Positions 9,047 to 18,170 of a stretch of DNA of 35,359 bases are shown here, piece by piece (positions within the stretch are counted from its first letter, which is position 1; each line of letters opens with the position of its first letter). Source of the DNA: an uncultured Chitinophagaceae bacterium. GTDB lineage: Bacteria > Bacteroidota > Bacteroidia > Chitinophagales > Chitinophagaceae. The DNA is taken from NCBI GenBank assembly GCA_946885335.1, contig CAMPGG010000003.1, positions 1 to 35,359 on the forward strand. Direction: 5' to 3'. The notes beneath the pieces are model-generated. The model did not search any database, was not told where the DNA came from, and worked only from the letters and a program-made list of their open reading frames with translations. The position numbers and the translations under genes are program-made.

Positions 9047-9883
9047 ATGGTGGAAGTTGGAAAATATAATACTTTAAAAGTTTTGAGACTTACAGAAAAC
9101 GGACTTTACCTGGATGATGGAAAGGAAGGTATTTTGTTACCCAAAAGATATGTTCCGCCAGGCGTGGAACCGGGCGATGAATTGGAAGTATTTATTCACC
9201 ATGATTCTGATGATCGCATCATTGCCACTACAGAGAAACCTAAAGGTATCCTGGGCGATATTGTAAAACTAAAAGCGGTAAGCAGTAACAGGCAGGGTGC
9301 TTTTTTGGATTGGGGTTTAATGAAAGATTTATTTGTACCTAAATCACAGCAAATAAAAGACATGTACCCCGAAAAGGAATATCTGGTAAAAATTTACCTG
9401 GATGAAATGACGGGAAGATTAGCAGCAACTGAAAAAATAGACCGCTTGCTAAGCAATGATGAATTGACGGTTAAAGAATTGGATATCGTTGACCTGGTCG
9501 TTTACAGGCGATCTGACATCGGATATGTAATGATCATCAACAATAAGCATATTGGATTATTGCATCACAATGAAGTATTTCAGAAATTGGAAGTAGGTGA
9601 TAAATTAACCGGGTTTATTAAAAAGATTTACCCGGAAACCAACAAAATTGATGTAGTTACAGGCAAGCCTGGCTATGGAAAAGTGAGCGGAGAAGCGGAA
9701 AAAGTATTGCAACTTTTAAAAGATGCTAATGGATACCTGCCTTATAATGATAAATCTGACCCGGAAGATATTTATGATTTTTTTGGAATGAGCAAGAAGA
9801 CTTTTAAAATGGCTACAGGCCAGCTTTATAAAAATAAAACCATCGTTTTTACTTCAACAGGCATTAAACTTCTGGAACAATAA
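9047..9883 (+). CDS. cvfB: CvfB-like S1 RNA-binding protein
   Basis: A 278-residue protein that matches the CvfB/YitL family in length and order: three S1-like beta-barrel segments (about 1-65, 66-135 and 140-210, with VKLKAVSSNRQGAFLDWGL and ADW-like LFVPKSQQ in the second) and a C-terminal winged helix (about 215-278, ending ATGQLYKNKTIVFTSTGIKLLE). CvfB in Staphylococcus binds RNA and affects virulence gene expression. In Bacteroidota the role is not well described. It follows cheB by 20 nt and may share the transcript, but family genes are usually independent of signalling operons. It converges on the glycosyl-phosphate transferase with only 9 nt between stop codons, and a hairpin covers both ends. 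Confidence 0.88.
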   Translation: MVEVGKYNTLKVLRLTENGLYLDDGKEGILLPKRYVPPGVEPGDELEVFIHHDSDDRIIATTEKPKGILGDIVKLKAVSSNRQGAFLDWGLMKDLFVPKSQQIKDMYPEKEYLVKIYLDEMTGRLAATEKIDRLLSNDELTVKELDIVDLVVYRRSDIGYVMIINNKHIGLLHHNEVFQKLEVGDKLTGFIKKIYPETNKIDVVTGKPGYGKVSGEAEKVLQLLKDANGYLPYNDKSDPEDIYDFFGMSKKTFKMATGQLYKNKTIVFTSTGIKLLEQ

Positions 9884-9903
9884 TTAGCTGAATCAATTAT
9901 TGT
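9877..9903. terminator. Bidirectional AT-rich hairpin between convergent genes
   Basis: ACAATAATT (9877-9885) and AATTATTGT (9895-9903) form a perfect 9-bp inverted repeat with a 9-nt loop. It contains the last codons and stop codon of the CvfB-like gene and the stop and last codons of the opposing gene. Position suggests a shared transcription stop, though the stem is weak in GC and lacks a long T run. Confidence 0.45.
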
Positions 9904-11026
9904 CCTTTCGTGATAAACTGATTTTTTCCAGGCTGAATTTGAATGATTTTTCCAATAAATGAATCTTTCTTTCCCCAACTGTTTTAAATGCAAGTGTTAT
10001 TAAGGTTACCAGAATAAAACTGGTTAATAAAACTAACTCCTGCTCCAGGTGAGAAAATAAAATGACTTGTAACAGGATCAGGGAGTGAAAAAAACAGATC
10101 AACCTTGAAACCAAACCGTGGTTATAACCCGCATTGGTTAACAGGTGATGGATATGTGTTTTATCAGGACTAAATGCAGACTTCCCATTTAAAATACGGA
10201 ATATAAAAACCCTGAGCGTATCAAAAACCGGGATCAATACCAGGCTTAACGCAATCACAGGAATATTATTGATTTCTCCAACGGGTTGAATATTTACCTG
10301 CATAAATCGTATGGCCAGTACAGCCAGCATAAAACCAATTACCAGTGACCCGGTATCACCCATAAATATTTTTGCAGGGTAATAATTAAATAGAAGAAAA
10401 CCTGCAACACCTCCAGCCATGGCAAATGCCAGTAAGGCAAAAAAATCATCACCACTAATCAATAATAAGGCACCTGCAGTTACCAGGCTTATCAGGCTTA
10501 ATCCACCGGCCAATCCATCAATGCCATCAATCAGGTTAAATGCATTGGTTACACCCGCAATGGCCACAATCGTGAAAATATATTGAACTACAATTGGTAA
10601 TTCATTAATACCAAATAAACCATGCAAGGATGTTATCCGGATACCTCCAAATGCGATCATCGCTGCCACACCTAATTCTATAATTAATTTAAAACTGGCA
10701 TTCAGATCCTTCATATCATCAACAATGCCCATTAAAAAGATCAATACAATTGCTGCCATAACATATAATCCTGCAATTGAAAATGAAGGTTGCCATAAAA
10801 ACAAGGGTAGTAAAGTTCCAATTACTATTGCGATGCCGCCTAATGTGGGAATAGGATCGCTATGTTCTTTGCGCAGATCCGGTTTATCGAATAAATGAAA
10901 TTTTTCAACCAGTTTTATAATCACCGGGATGATAATAATACTTGATATAAAGGCTATGATAAATGGATAAGATATTTGTTGAAGCAGTTGAAAGTTCAGC
11001 TGCAATAAGCATGTACTGGAGTACAT
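9893..11026 (-). CDS. WecA/TagO/MraY-type undecaprenyl-phosphate glycosyl-1-P transferase
   Basis: A 377-residue polytopic membrane enzyme with about eleven hydrophobic segments. It carries the family's conserved cytoplasmic motifs: D103-D104 in GIVDDMKDLNA, the NAFNLIDGIDGLAGG block at 161-175, D224 in FMGDTGSLVIG and HIHH at 291-294. The HIHH and MGDTGS pattern is closer to WecA/TagO than to peptidoglycan MraY. These enzymes move a sugar-1-phosphate from a UDP-sugar to undecaprenyl phosphate and start O-antigen, teichoic-acid-like or capsule synthesis at the inner membrane. A divergently transcribed GT2 glycosyltransferase lies next to it, which fits envelope polysaccharide work. The sugar cannot be told from sequence. 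A likely promoter lies at 11066-11095. Confidence 0.92.
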   Translation of the reverse strand: MYSSTCLLQLNFQLLQQISYPFIIAFISSIIIIPVIIKLVEKFHLFDKPDLRKEHSDPIPTLGGIAIVIGTLLPLFLWQPSFSIAGLYVMAAIVLIFLMGIVDDMKDLNASFKLIIELGVAAMIAFGGIRITSLHGLFGINELPIVVQYIFTIVAIAGVTNAFNLIDGIDGLAGGLSLISLVTAGALLLISGDDFFALLAFAMAGGVAGFLLFNYYPAKIFMGDTGSLVIGFMLAVLAIRFMQVNIQPVGEINNIPVIALSLVLIPVFDTLRVFIFRILNGKSAFSPDKTHIHHLLTNAGYNHGLVSRLICFFHSLILLQVILFSHLEQELVLLTSFILVTLITLAFKTVGERKIHLLEKSFKFSLEKISLSRKDNN

Positions 11027-11065
11027 TGAGTTAATTTTAGTTAGGATGATGGTTTAAAAGGGAGG

Positions 11066-11095
11066 CAAAATAATTAGAAAAACCCTTACTTGCAA
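11066..11095 (-). promoter_or_regulatory. Probable promoter of the glycosyl-phosphate transferase gene
   Basis: Read on the minus strand, a TTG (11095-11093) is followed after exactly 19 nt by TTATTTTG (11073-11066), one mismatch from the Bacteroidota -7 consensus TAnnTTTG. The -7 element lies 40 nt before the ATG. Confidence 0.42.
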
Positions 11096-11165
11096 CTAAA
11101 AGTTATTGTGTAGAGGCTATAATTTTTTTTGATGTAGATTTCCGGATGGTCAAAACCTTTTATAA

Positions 11166-12344
11166 ATGTTGATTATTGAAGTATTATTTTGGATCGTTGG
11201 GCTGGTATTATTTTACTGTTATGCAGGTTATGGCCTGATACTTTATGTCCTCAATTTATTTAAATCTTCATTTAATAAAACAAGCCATAGTAAAGGATTT
11301 GAATGGCCTTCAGTAACGCTGGTTATTGCAGCCTGGAATGAAGCAGAGGTGCTTGAAAGAAAGATCATTAATACCCTTAGCCTGGATTATCCACCAGGCA
11401 AATTGCAGATCATTTGTATAACGGATGGATCGGATGATGATTCAGTAGATATCGTTCAAAAATATCCATCCATCAATTTATTGCATATGCCTTACCGGCA
11501 AGGAAAGGTGGCCGCATTGAACAGGGCCATTCAATTTGTAGATACACCCATTGTATTTTTCAGTGATGCTAACGCCATGCTGAATAAAGAAGCGATCAGG
11601 AGAATGACGGCTCATTTTAAGGATGCCGGAATCGGTGGCGTGGCTGGAGAAAAAAAGATCTTAAAAACAGGGAACTCTCCCGTTGGCAATGCAGAAAGCT
11701 TGTATTGGCGCTACGAATCTTTTTTAAAAAGACAGGATGCTGCTTTTCATTCCGTAGTAGGTGCTGCCGGCGAATTGTTTGCCATGCGCACTGAACTTTG
11801 GCAGTCGCTGGATGAAAATATTATTTTAGATGATTTTATTATTTCCATGCAGGTTCGTTTATTGGGTTATCGATTTGCATATGAGCCCAAAGCCTGGTCA
11901 ATTGAAGCGCCGTCCGTTTCTTTTGCGGAAGAAAGAAAACGAAAAGTAAGGATTGCAGCAGGCGCATTTCAATCTGTAAATTATTTGGCAGGTGCTTTGA
12001 ATTTTAAAAAAAATGCCGCATTGAGTTTCCAGTTTTTTTCAAGAAGGATTCTTCGATGGTTTATTGCTCCCGTATTATTACCCATGTTAGCCATCATGAA
12101 TTTTTTAATTGTATTAAACGAGCCTTCATCTTTTTATTTATTCATTTTTATAGCACAGGTTATCTTTTACCTGTCGGCACTTACCGGTTATGTTATGCAT
12201 AAATTCAATAAACAACCAGGTTGGTTAAACGCTCCCATGTATTTCGTTTTTATGAATAGTTGTATGATAAGTGGCAGCATGCTTTTTTTTAAAAAGAACC
12301 ATTCAGTTCTTTGGGATAAATCCCTTCGTGAATCCTTTGAATAA
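11166..12344 (+). CDS. Membrane-anchored GT2 family glycosyltransferase
   Basis: A 392-residue processive-type family 2 glycosyltransferase. There is one N-terminal membrane helix (about 2-25), a GT-A catalytic domain (about 45-280) and several C-terminal helices (about 295-375). Motifs seen are VTLVIAAWNEAEVLERKI, CITDGSDDDSVDI (nucleotide binding), FFSDANAM with D134 (the DxD-like metal site), LDDFIISMQ (general-base region) and ERKRKVRIAAGAFQS in the place of the Q/RxxRW motif. The family adds sugars to lipid-linked or exported polysaccharides; the donor is unknown. It is divergent from the WecA-like gene, so the two may act in one envelope pathway (inference). The 139-nt gap between them holds the WecA-side promoter; no clear promoter was found for this gene. 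Confidence 0.9.
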   Translation: MLIIEVLFWIVGLVLFYCYAGYGLILYVLNLFKSSFNKTSHSKGFEWPSVTLVIAAWNEAEVLERKIINTLSLDYPPGKLQIICITDGSDDDSVDIVQKYPSINLLHMPYRQGKVAALNRAIQFVDTPIVFFSDANAMLNKEAIRRMTAHFKDAGIGGVAGEKKILKTGNSPVGNAESLYWRYESFLKRQDAAFHSVVGAAGELFAMRTELWQSLDENIILDDFIISMQVRLLGYRFAYEPKAWSIEAPSVSFAEERKRKVRIAAGAFQSVNYLAGALNFKKNAALSFQFFSRRILRWFIAPVLLPMLAIMNFLIVLNEPSSFYLFIFIAQVIFYLSALTGYVMHKFNKQPGWLNAPMYFVFMNSCMISGSMLFFKKNHSVLWDKSLRESFE

Positions 12345-12388
12345 TATTGAGACATCCATTCATTATTTTTGTTTGAAATCATATCGCC

Positions 12389-14500
12389 ATTTCATCTTCA
12401 CCCAACATATTATCCAGCCCTATTGAATACCTGAAAGGAGTAGGTCCCCAGCGAGCCGAATTACTAAAAAAAGAACTGGAGATTTTTACTTTCAGGGATC
12501 TGTTGGAGCATTTTCCATTCAGGCATATAGATAAAACACAGATCAGCGCTATAAATCAAATTACAAGCGCCACGGATTATATACAGGTGGCAGGTGTAAT
12601 AACCGATATAGAATTAATGGGTGTTAACCAGGGGAGAAGGTTGGTAGCCCGGCTTAAGGACAGAACAGGTTCGCTGGATCTTATCTGGTTTCAAAGTTTG
12701 TCATGGGTGCAGAAAAATATTACTAACGGCAATGCCTACCTGGTATATGGAAAAGTTGGTTTTTTCAATGGCCAGGCACAGATTGTTCACCCGGAAATAG
12801 AACCTTACACGCCCGAAAAATCAGATGGAAAACCTTTTTTGGATCCCATTTATCCCAGCACGGAAAAACTAAAAAGCCGTTCTTTAAATGGCAGGCAGAT
12901 CGGTGCGCTAACAAAAGCTTTGTGGGCCATGATACACCCCAGGGATCTGCCGGAAAATCTTCCTGCAAAGATCCTTGAAAAATTAAAATTGTTACCGAGG
13001 TACGAAGCTTATCAGCAAATTCATTTTCCTGCATCACCCGATAAATTTTCAGAAGCCTTAAAGCGATTAAAATTCGAAGAACTATTTTTTGCTCAATTAA
13101 GGTTAGGGTTAATTAAAATGGAGCGTCATCGTTTTTCTAAAGGTGTCATTTTTGATAAAGTGGGTGATCACTTCAACAATTTTTACCATCATCATTTGCC
13201 ATTTCAATTAACAGGTGCTCAAAAAAGAGTGTTGCGGGAAATCAGGCAGGACACTGCACATGGTCGTCAAATGAATCGTTTATTACAAGGCGATGTTGGC
13301 AGCGGGAAAACAATTGTAGCCCTGCTCGCTATGTTATTAGCCATCGATAACGGTTACCAGGCATGCCTGATGGCGCCAACGGAAATCCTGGCCCAGCAGC
13401 ATTTGGAAAGTATTGCTGGAATGCTGGTTGAAATGGATTTGCGGGTTGAGATTTTAACCGGTTCCACAAAAGCCGCGGCACGACGTAAACTGTTGACCGC
13501 CCTTGCTAACGGTGATATTCATGTGCTTATCGGCACTCATGCTCTCATAGAAGATGTAGTTCAATTTAAAAACCTGGGTTTTGCTATTGTTGATGAGCAG
13601 CATCGTTTTGGTGTAGCGCAACGAGCAAAACTTTGGAAGAAGGCCATCATCCCTCCGCATGTGTTGGTAATGACGGCTACTCCCATTCCACGTACTTTGG
13701 CTATGACAGCCTATGGCGACCTGGACTATAGTATAATGGATGAATTGCCCCCGGGACGGCAACCGATTACCACCGTTCATCGTTTGGACGACAGGCGATC
13801 CCAGGTTATGGATTTCATCAGGGAAGAGATCGGCAAAGGACGCCAGGTTTATATCATCTTTCCATTAATTGATGAAAGTGAAAAACTGGATTATGAAAAC
13901 CTGATGAAAGGATATGAAAATGTAAAAGCTTATTTCCCTGAACCTAATTACCTGATCAGCATGGTTCATGGCAAACAACCCGCCGAACAAAAAGAGACCA
14001 ACATGCAACGTTTTGTAAAGGGAGAGACTCAGATCATGGTTTCAACTACGGTAATTGAGGTTGGTGTAAATGTGCCCAATGCTTCGGTGATGGTGATTGA
14101 AAGTGCGGAAAAATTTGGACTAAGCCAATTGCACCAATTGAGGGGCAGGGTAGGTAGGGGAGCAGAGAAAAGTTTTTGTATCTTACTAACGGGTTCAAAA
14201 TTAAGCAACGAAGCCAGGGAAAGAATGAAGATCATAACCAGCACCAATGATGGTTTTATAATTGCAGAAAAAGATTTGGAGTTGCGCGGACCTGGCAGTA
14301 TTGAAGGCACAAAGCAAAGTGGTGCGTTGAATTTTAAATTGGCAAACATTGTACAGGACAAGCCTGTATTAGATGTAGCCAAACGGGTTGTTGAAAAAAT
14401 TTTGGAAGAGGATCCTGATTTGCTTTCCGCTGATTACCAGGTTTGTAAATCATGGCTTTTACAACAGCAGGGAAAAACCGCGTGGAGCAGGATTTCTTAA
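12389..14500 (+). CDS. recG: ATP-dependent DNA helicase RecG (probable ATT start)
   Basis: RecG remodels stalled replication forks and Holliday junctions. The core is complete: an OB wedge domain (about 60-170), Walker A GDVGSGKT (301-308), DEQH box (402-405), MTATPIPRTLA, and the C-terminal helicase motifs STTVIEVGVNVPNA and QLRGRVGRG, then the ELRGPGSIEGTKQSG end. The first ATG/GTG/TTG in frame is TTG 12503, but the conserved RecG N-terminus (SPIEYLKGVGPQRAELLKK, then LEIFTFRDLLEHFP) is encoded upstream of it. The frame is closed by a TGA at 12374-12376, and between there and 12503 only ATT, ATC, ATA and CTG codons could start translation. ATT 12389 gives 703 residues, the normal length, and begins (M)SSSPNILSSPIEYL. 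No frameshift is needed. The start is inferred; the identity is certain. Confidence 0.95.
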   Translation: MSSSPNILSSPIEYLKGVGPQRAELLKKELEIFTFRDLLEHFPFRHIDKTQISAINQITSATDYIQVAGVITDIELMGVNQGRRLVARLKDRTGSLDLIWFQSLSWVQKNITNGNAYLVYGKVGFFNGQAQIVHPEIEPYTPEKSDGKPFLDPIYPSTEKLKSRSLNGRQIGALTKALWAMIHPRDLPENLPAKILEKLKLLPRYEAYQQIHFPASPDKFSEALKRLKFEELFFAQLRLGLIKMERHRFSKGVIFDKVGDHFNNFYHHHLPFQLTGAQKRVLREIRQDTAHGRQMNRLLQGDVGSGKTIVALLAMLLAIDNGYQACLMAPTEILAQQHLESIAGMLVEMDLRVEILTGSTKAAARRKLLTALANGDIHVLIGTHALIEDVVQFKNLGFAIVDEQHRFGVAQRAKLWKKAIIPPHVLVMTATPIPRTLAMTAYGDLDYSIMDELPPGRQPITTVHRLDDRRSQVMDFIREEIGKGRQVYIIFPLIDESEKLDYENLMKGYENVKAYFPEPNYLISMVHGKQPAEQKETNMQRFVKGETQIMVSTTVIEVGVNVPNASVMVIESAEKFGLSQLHQLRGRVGRGAEKSFCILLTGSKLSNEARERMKIITSTNDGFIIAEKDLELRGPGSIEGTKQSGALNFKLANIVQDKPVLDVAKRVVEKILEEDPDLLSADYQVCKSWLLQQQGKTAWSRIS

Positions 14501-14559
14501 CATAAGCTTACACAACATTTATAGTTTATTTTAGTTAATTTGATAAAAAGAACCACATC

Positions 14560-17500
14560 TTGAAGCGCACATTAATCCTCCTTATAGCTTTCTTTACTTC
14601 TTATTTTTTACAGGCACAATATGGGAATATTGAATTTGTTGAGAATAAAGGCCAGTGGGATGAAAAAGTAAAATTCAAAGGAGAAATTCCTGCAGGCGCT
14701 TTTTTTATCACACAAACAGGATTTACTGTACTGCAACATAATAAAGAAGATCTTTCTGTTATTTATGAATTGCTCCACAATCACCCTGAACCAGGAAATC
14801 CAAAAATAAATAATACAAAAACTTTACGGTCACATTCTTATAATGTTGATTTTGTGGGTGCTTCACCCAATTTTGAAATTGTGCCCGATAAAATGCTTAA
14901 TAATTACAATAACTATTTTATCGGGAACGATCCTTCCAAATGGGCTGGTAATGTGCGCATATTCCAGGCCGTAACCATGAAGAATGTTTATCCAAATGTG
15001 GATGTGCGTTACTACTCAGATAACGGGCAGATGAAATACGATATCATTGCCCGGCCAGGTGCAAACATTAAAAACATCGCCCTTAAATATGAAGGAGTAA
15101 ATAGCTTACAGGTAAGGAATAAGGAATTGGTTATTGAAACCTCCGTGGGAAGTATGAAAGAAACCGTGCCTTATAGTTATCTCTCCAATGGAATGGAAAG
15201 AACAGAGGTTACCGCAAAATATGATGTAAAAGAAAGGTTAGTAAGATTTGATGTAAAGAATCACGATCCTTCCACTACACTGGTGATTGACCCGGTTTTG
15301 ATATTTGCTTCTTTTTCCGGCAGTACGATAGATAACTGGGGTTTCACGGCAACTTATGGTCCTGACGGCAGTATGTATGGTGGTGGCATTGTGTTTGGCC
15401 AGGGATTTCCAACTTCGCCCGGGGCCTTTCAAACTTCTTATGGCGGTGGACAAAGCCCGCAACCTGTTGATATTGGCATTATCCGGTTAAGTCCGAATGG
15501 TCAAACCAGGCTTTATGCAACATACATCGGGGGAAGCGGGAATGAGCAGCCCCATAGTTTGGTGGTGGATCAAAGCGGCAATCTTGTGTTGGCAGGTCGA
15601 ACCAATTCGAATAATTATCCTGTAACAGGTGGGGGTATGATAGGTGTTGGCGGCAGCTATGACATAGTGGTAACAAAATTAAATCCTTCGGGTACAGCTA
15701 TATTAGGTTCTAAAAGAATTGGTGGAAATGGGGATGATGGCGTTAATATATCAGCCTCAAGAAATGGAGCACAATCACTCCAGCGAAATTATGGAGATGA
15801 TGGCAGAAGCGAGGTGATCCTGGATGATGCTGGAAATGTATATGTGGCCTCAGCCACCCGGTCAACGAATTTCCCGGCAACTTCTGGAGCCTTTCAACCA
15901 AATGCAGGTGGTGGAAACCAGGATGGCGTTTTACTTAAAATGGATCCGAATATAAACGGGTTAATCTTCGCCAGTTACCTTGGTGGGTCGGATGATGATG
16001 CAGCATATGTTTTAAGTTTAGATCCGGTTGGAAATATTTATGTTGCAGGTGGTACAGCAAGTGATGACTTTCCGGGTAATAAATCCGGGACTTTAGGAGC
16101 TTCAAAACCAGGAGGGATTGATGGTTTCCTGGCCGTAGTTTCAAATAATGGAAATAGTTTAATAAGGTCCACCTACCTTGGTACAAACGGAATCGACCAG
16201 GTTTATGGGGTTCAGTTTGATAATAATGGCTTCCCTTATATTATGGGTCAGACAACCGGAAACTGGCCAGTCATAAATGCAGTTTACAGCAATGCCGGTG
16301 CAAAACAATTTATCTCAAAATTACAGCCGGATCTTTCAGCATATGTTTATTCAACCGTTTTTGGAAAATCGGCATCTTTTCCCAGCATTTCACCCGTAGC
16401 ATTTTTGGTTGACAGGTGTGAGAATGTGTATGTTTCCGGTTGGGGAGGTGGTTTTGGTACCCCGCCATATAACTATCCAAATTCTGGTACAACTGGTTTA
16501 CCTGTAACTGCGGATGCTTTGAAAAGCACCACCGATGGCAAAGATTTTTACTTTTTTGTCTTGCAAAAAAATGCTGCATCCCAACTTTTTGGTAGTTTTT
16601 ATGGAGAAGATAATAGCCAGCAAACTGGCGGTGGTGGTGCAGATCACGTTGATGGCGGAACCAGCCGCTTCGATCGCAACGGTGTAATTTACCAGGCAAT
16701 CTGTGCTAACTGTAAAGGGTTTGGAGCCGTTCAATATCCAACTACTCCGGGAACCTGGTCACCCAATAACCCCTCAGATAATTGTAACCTGGCCATGGTC
16801 AAAATTGCTTTTAACCTGGCTGGTGTAGCGGGTGGAGTGCAATCTGCTATCAATGGTGTTCCCAGGGACACTGCAGGATGTGTTCCTTTAACAGTAGATT
16901 TTACGGACACAGTTCAACGTGCACAAAGCTATGAGTGGAACTTTGGTGATGGATCTCCGCAGATCACCACAGTTATACCCAGTACATCACATACTTTTAA
17001 TGCCGTTGGAAATTACCAGGTAATGCTGGTTGCTATCGACTCAAATACTTGTAACATCCGGGATACTTCTTATATCAGGATCAGGGTAAGCGATAACAGG
17101 GCTGTTTTAGATTTTAATTCTGTAAAATTAAATCCTTGTGATGCTTTTCTTTTCAGGTTTGATAACCGGTCCACGGCCCCGCCAGCAGTACCTTTTGGCG
17201 CCCAATCATTTATTTGGGATTTTGGGGATGGTACACCAAGGGTAACTGCTGGTTTAAACAGTGTGCAACATAGTTATGCTGCACCCGGCACTTACAATGT
17301 TACATTGATTTTAAATGATAGTGCATACTGTAATCATCCTGACTCATTAGTGGTTCAATTAAGGGTAGCTGCCGAAGTGGAAGCCGAATTTGATATTCCA
17401 CCAACAGGATGTGTTCCGTTTACTGCTAATTTTATCAATACCTCAATTGGTGGTCAGCAGTTCAGTTGGGATTTTGGCGATGGTAACACCTCAACGGATA

Positions 17501-18144
17501 TTAATCCTTCCCACACTTATACTACAGCAGGAACTTTTACTGTAACGCTGGTAGCTATTGATTCCGCCACTTGTAATATTATTGATTCTGTCAGCAAAAC
17601 AATTTCTGTTTTTGATAATCCTACGGCAAATTTTAATTGGGCACCAAGTCCCCCGGTCGAAAATTCGCCAGCTATTTTTATAAACCTGTCTTCCCCGGAT
17701 GCAGTAAGATTCCGTTGGGAATTTGGTGATGGCGACACTTTAGAAACCACCAGCCGGGTTGATGTAACGCATCAGTATAATGCTACCGGAACATATAACG
17801 CCTGTCTCATAGCATACAATGCGGCAGGTTGTCCGGATACGTTATGTATGCCTGTTGAAGCTTTAGTGGTTCCGGTTATTGATGTGCCCAATGCATTTAC
17901 ACCAGGGAAAAATGATGTAAACAGTGTGATCAAAGTGCGTGGTTTTGGCATCTCAAAAATGAAGTTTATCATTTATAATCGTTGGGGACAGAAGGTATTT
18001 GAATCAGAAAATCCAAATACAGGCTGGGACGGAACTTTTAAAGGTAAACTACAGCCGATGGATGTTTATGCTTATACATTGGAAGCGGAATTTTTTGATG
18101 GCGTTCGAACAACCAAAAAGGGCGATATAACGTTAATAAGATAA
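14560..18144 (+). CDS. PKD-repeat surface protein with T9SS type B sorting domain
   Basis: A 1194-residue secreted protein started by TTG 14560, directly ahead of a signal peptide (MKRTLILLIAFFTSYFLQAQ). The N-terminal domain (about 22-250) begins FVENKGQWDEKVKFKGEIP, the DUF7948-type module that leads many Bacteroidota cell-surface proteins. Then come SBBP-like beta-propeller repeats (about 250-620; LDDAGNVYVAS, LDPVGNIYVAG and FDNNGFPYIMG units). Four PKD domains follow at about 770-1105, marked by WNFGDG, WDFGDG, WDFGDG and WEFGDG. The end (about 1109-1194; VPNAFTPGKNDVN, YNRWGQKVFES, GWDGTFKGK) is a gliding-motility type B C-terminal domain (TIGR04131), which directs T9SS export and surface attachment. 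PorP/SprF is encoded 26 nt downstream. The binding target is unknown; adhesion is a guess from the PKD content. Confidence 0.93.
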   Translation: MKRTLILLIAFFTSYFLQAQYGNIEFVENKGQWDEKVKFKGEIPAGAFFITQTGFTVLQHNKEDLSVIYELLHNHPEPGNPKINNTKTLRSHSYNVDFVGASPNFEIVPDKMLNNYNNYFIGNDPSKWAGNVRIFQAVTMKNVYPNVDVRYYSDNGQMKYDIIARPGANIKNIALKYEGVNSLQVRNKELVIETSVGSMKETVPYSYLSNGMERTEVTAKYDVKERLVRFDVKNHDPSTTLVIDPVLIFASFSGSTIDNWGFTATYGPDGSMYGGGIVFGQGFPTSPGAFQTSYGGGQSPQPVDIGIIRLSPNGQTRLYATYIGGSGNEQPHSLVVDQSGNLVLAGRTNSNNYPVTGGGMIGVGGSYDIVVTKLNPSGTAILGSKRIGGNGDDGVNISASRNGAQSLQRNYGDDGRSEVILDDAGNVYVASATRSTNFPATSGAFQPNAGGGNQDGVLLKMDPNINGLIFASYLGGSDDDAAYVLSLDPVGNIYVAGGTASDDFPGNKSGTLGASKPGGIDGFLAVVSNNGNSLIRSTYLGTNGIDQVYGVQFDNNGFPYIMGQTTGNWPVINAVYSNAGAKQFISKLQPDLSAYVYSTVFGKSASFPSISPVAFLVDRCENVYVSGWGGGFGTPPYNYPNSGTTGLPVTADALKSTTDGKDFYFFVLQKNAASQLFGSFYGEDNSQQTGGGGADHVDGGTSRFDRNGVIYQAICANCKGFGAVQYPTTPGTWSPNNPSDNCNLAMVKIAFNLAGVAGGVQSAINGVPRDTAGCVPLTVDFTDTVQRAQSYEWNFGDGSPQITTVIPSTSHTFNAVGNYQVMLVAIDSNTCNIRDTSYIRIRVSDNRAVLDFNSVKLNPCDAFLFRFDNRSTAPPAVPFGAQSFIWDFGDGTPRVTAGLNSVQHSYAAPGTYNVTLILNDSAYCNHPDSLVVQLRVAAEVEAEFDIPPTGCVPFTANFINTSIGGQQFSWDFGDGNTSTDINPSHTYTTAGTFTVTLVAIDSATCNIIDSVSKTISVFDNPTANFNWAPSPPVENSPAIFINLSSPDAVRFRWEFGDGDTLETTSRVDVTHQYNATGTYNACLIAYNAAGCPDTLCMPVEALVVPVIDVPNAFTPGKNDVNSVIKVRGFGISKMKFIIYNRWGQKVFESENPNTGWDGTFKGKLQPMDVYAYTLEAEFFDGVRTTKKGDITLIR

Positions 18145-18170
18145 CGATTGATCATTTTGAAAATCTTTAA

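Noticed and set aside
15238..17972. Several open frames of 65-129 residues on the minus strand across the PKD protein gene
   Set aside because: They are low-complexity shadows of the plus-strand PKD and SBBP repeats, without family motifs or plausible starts.
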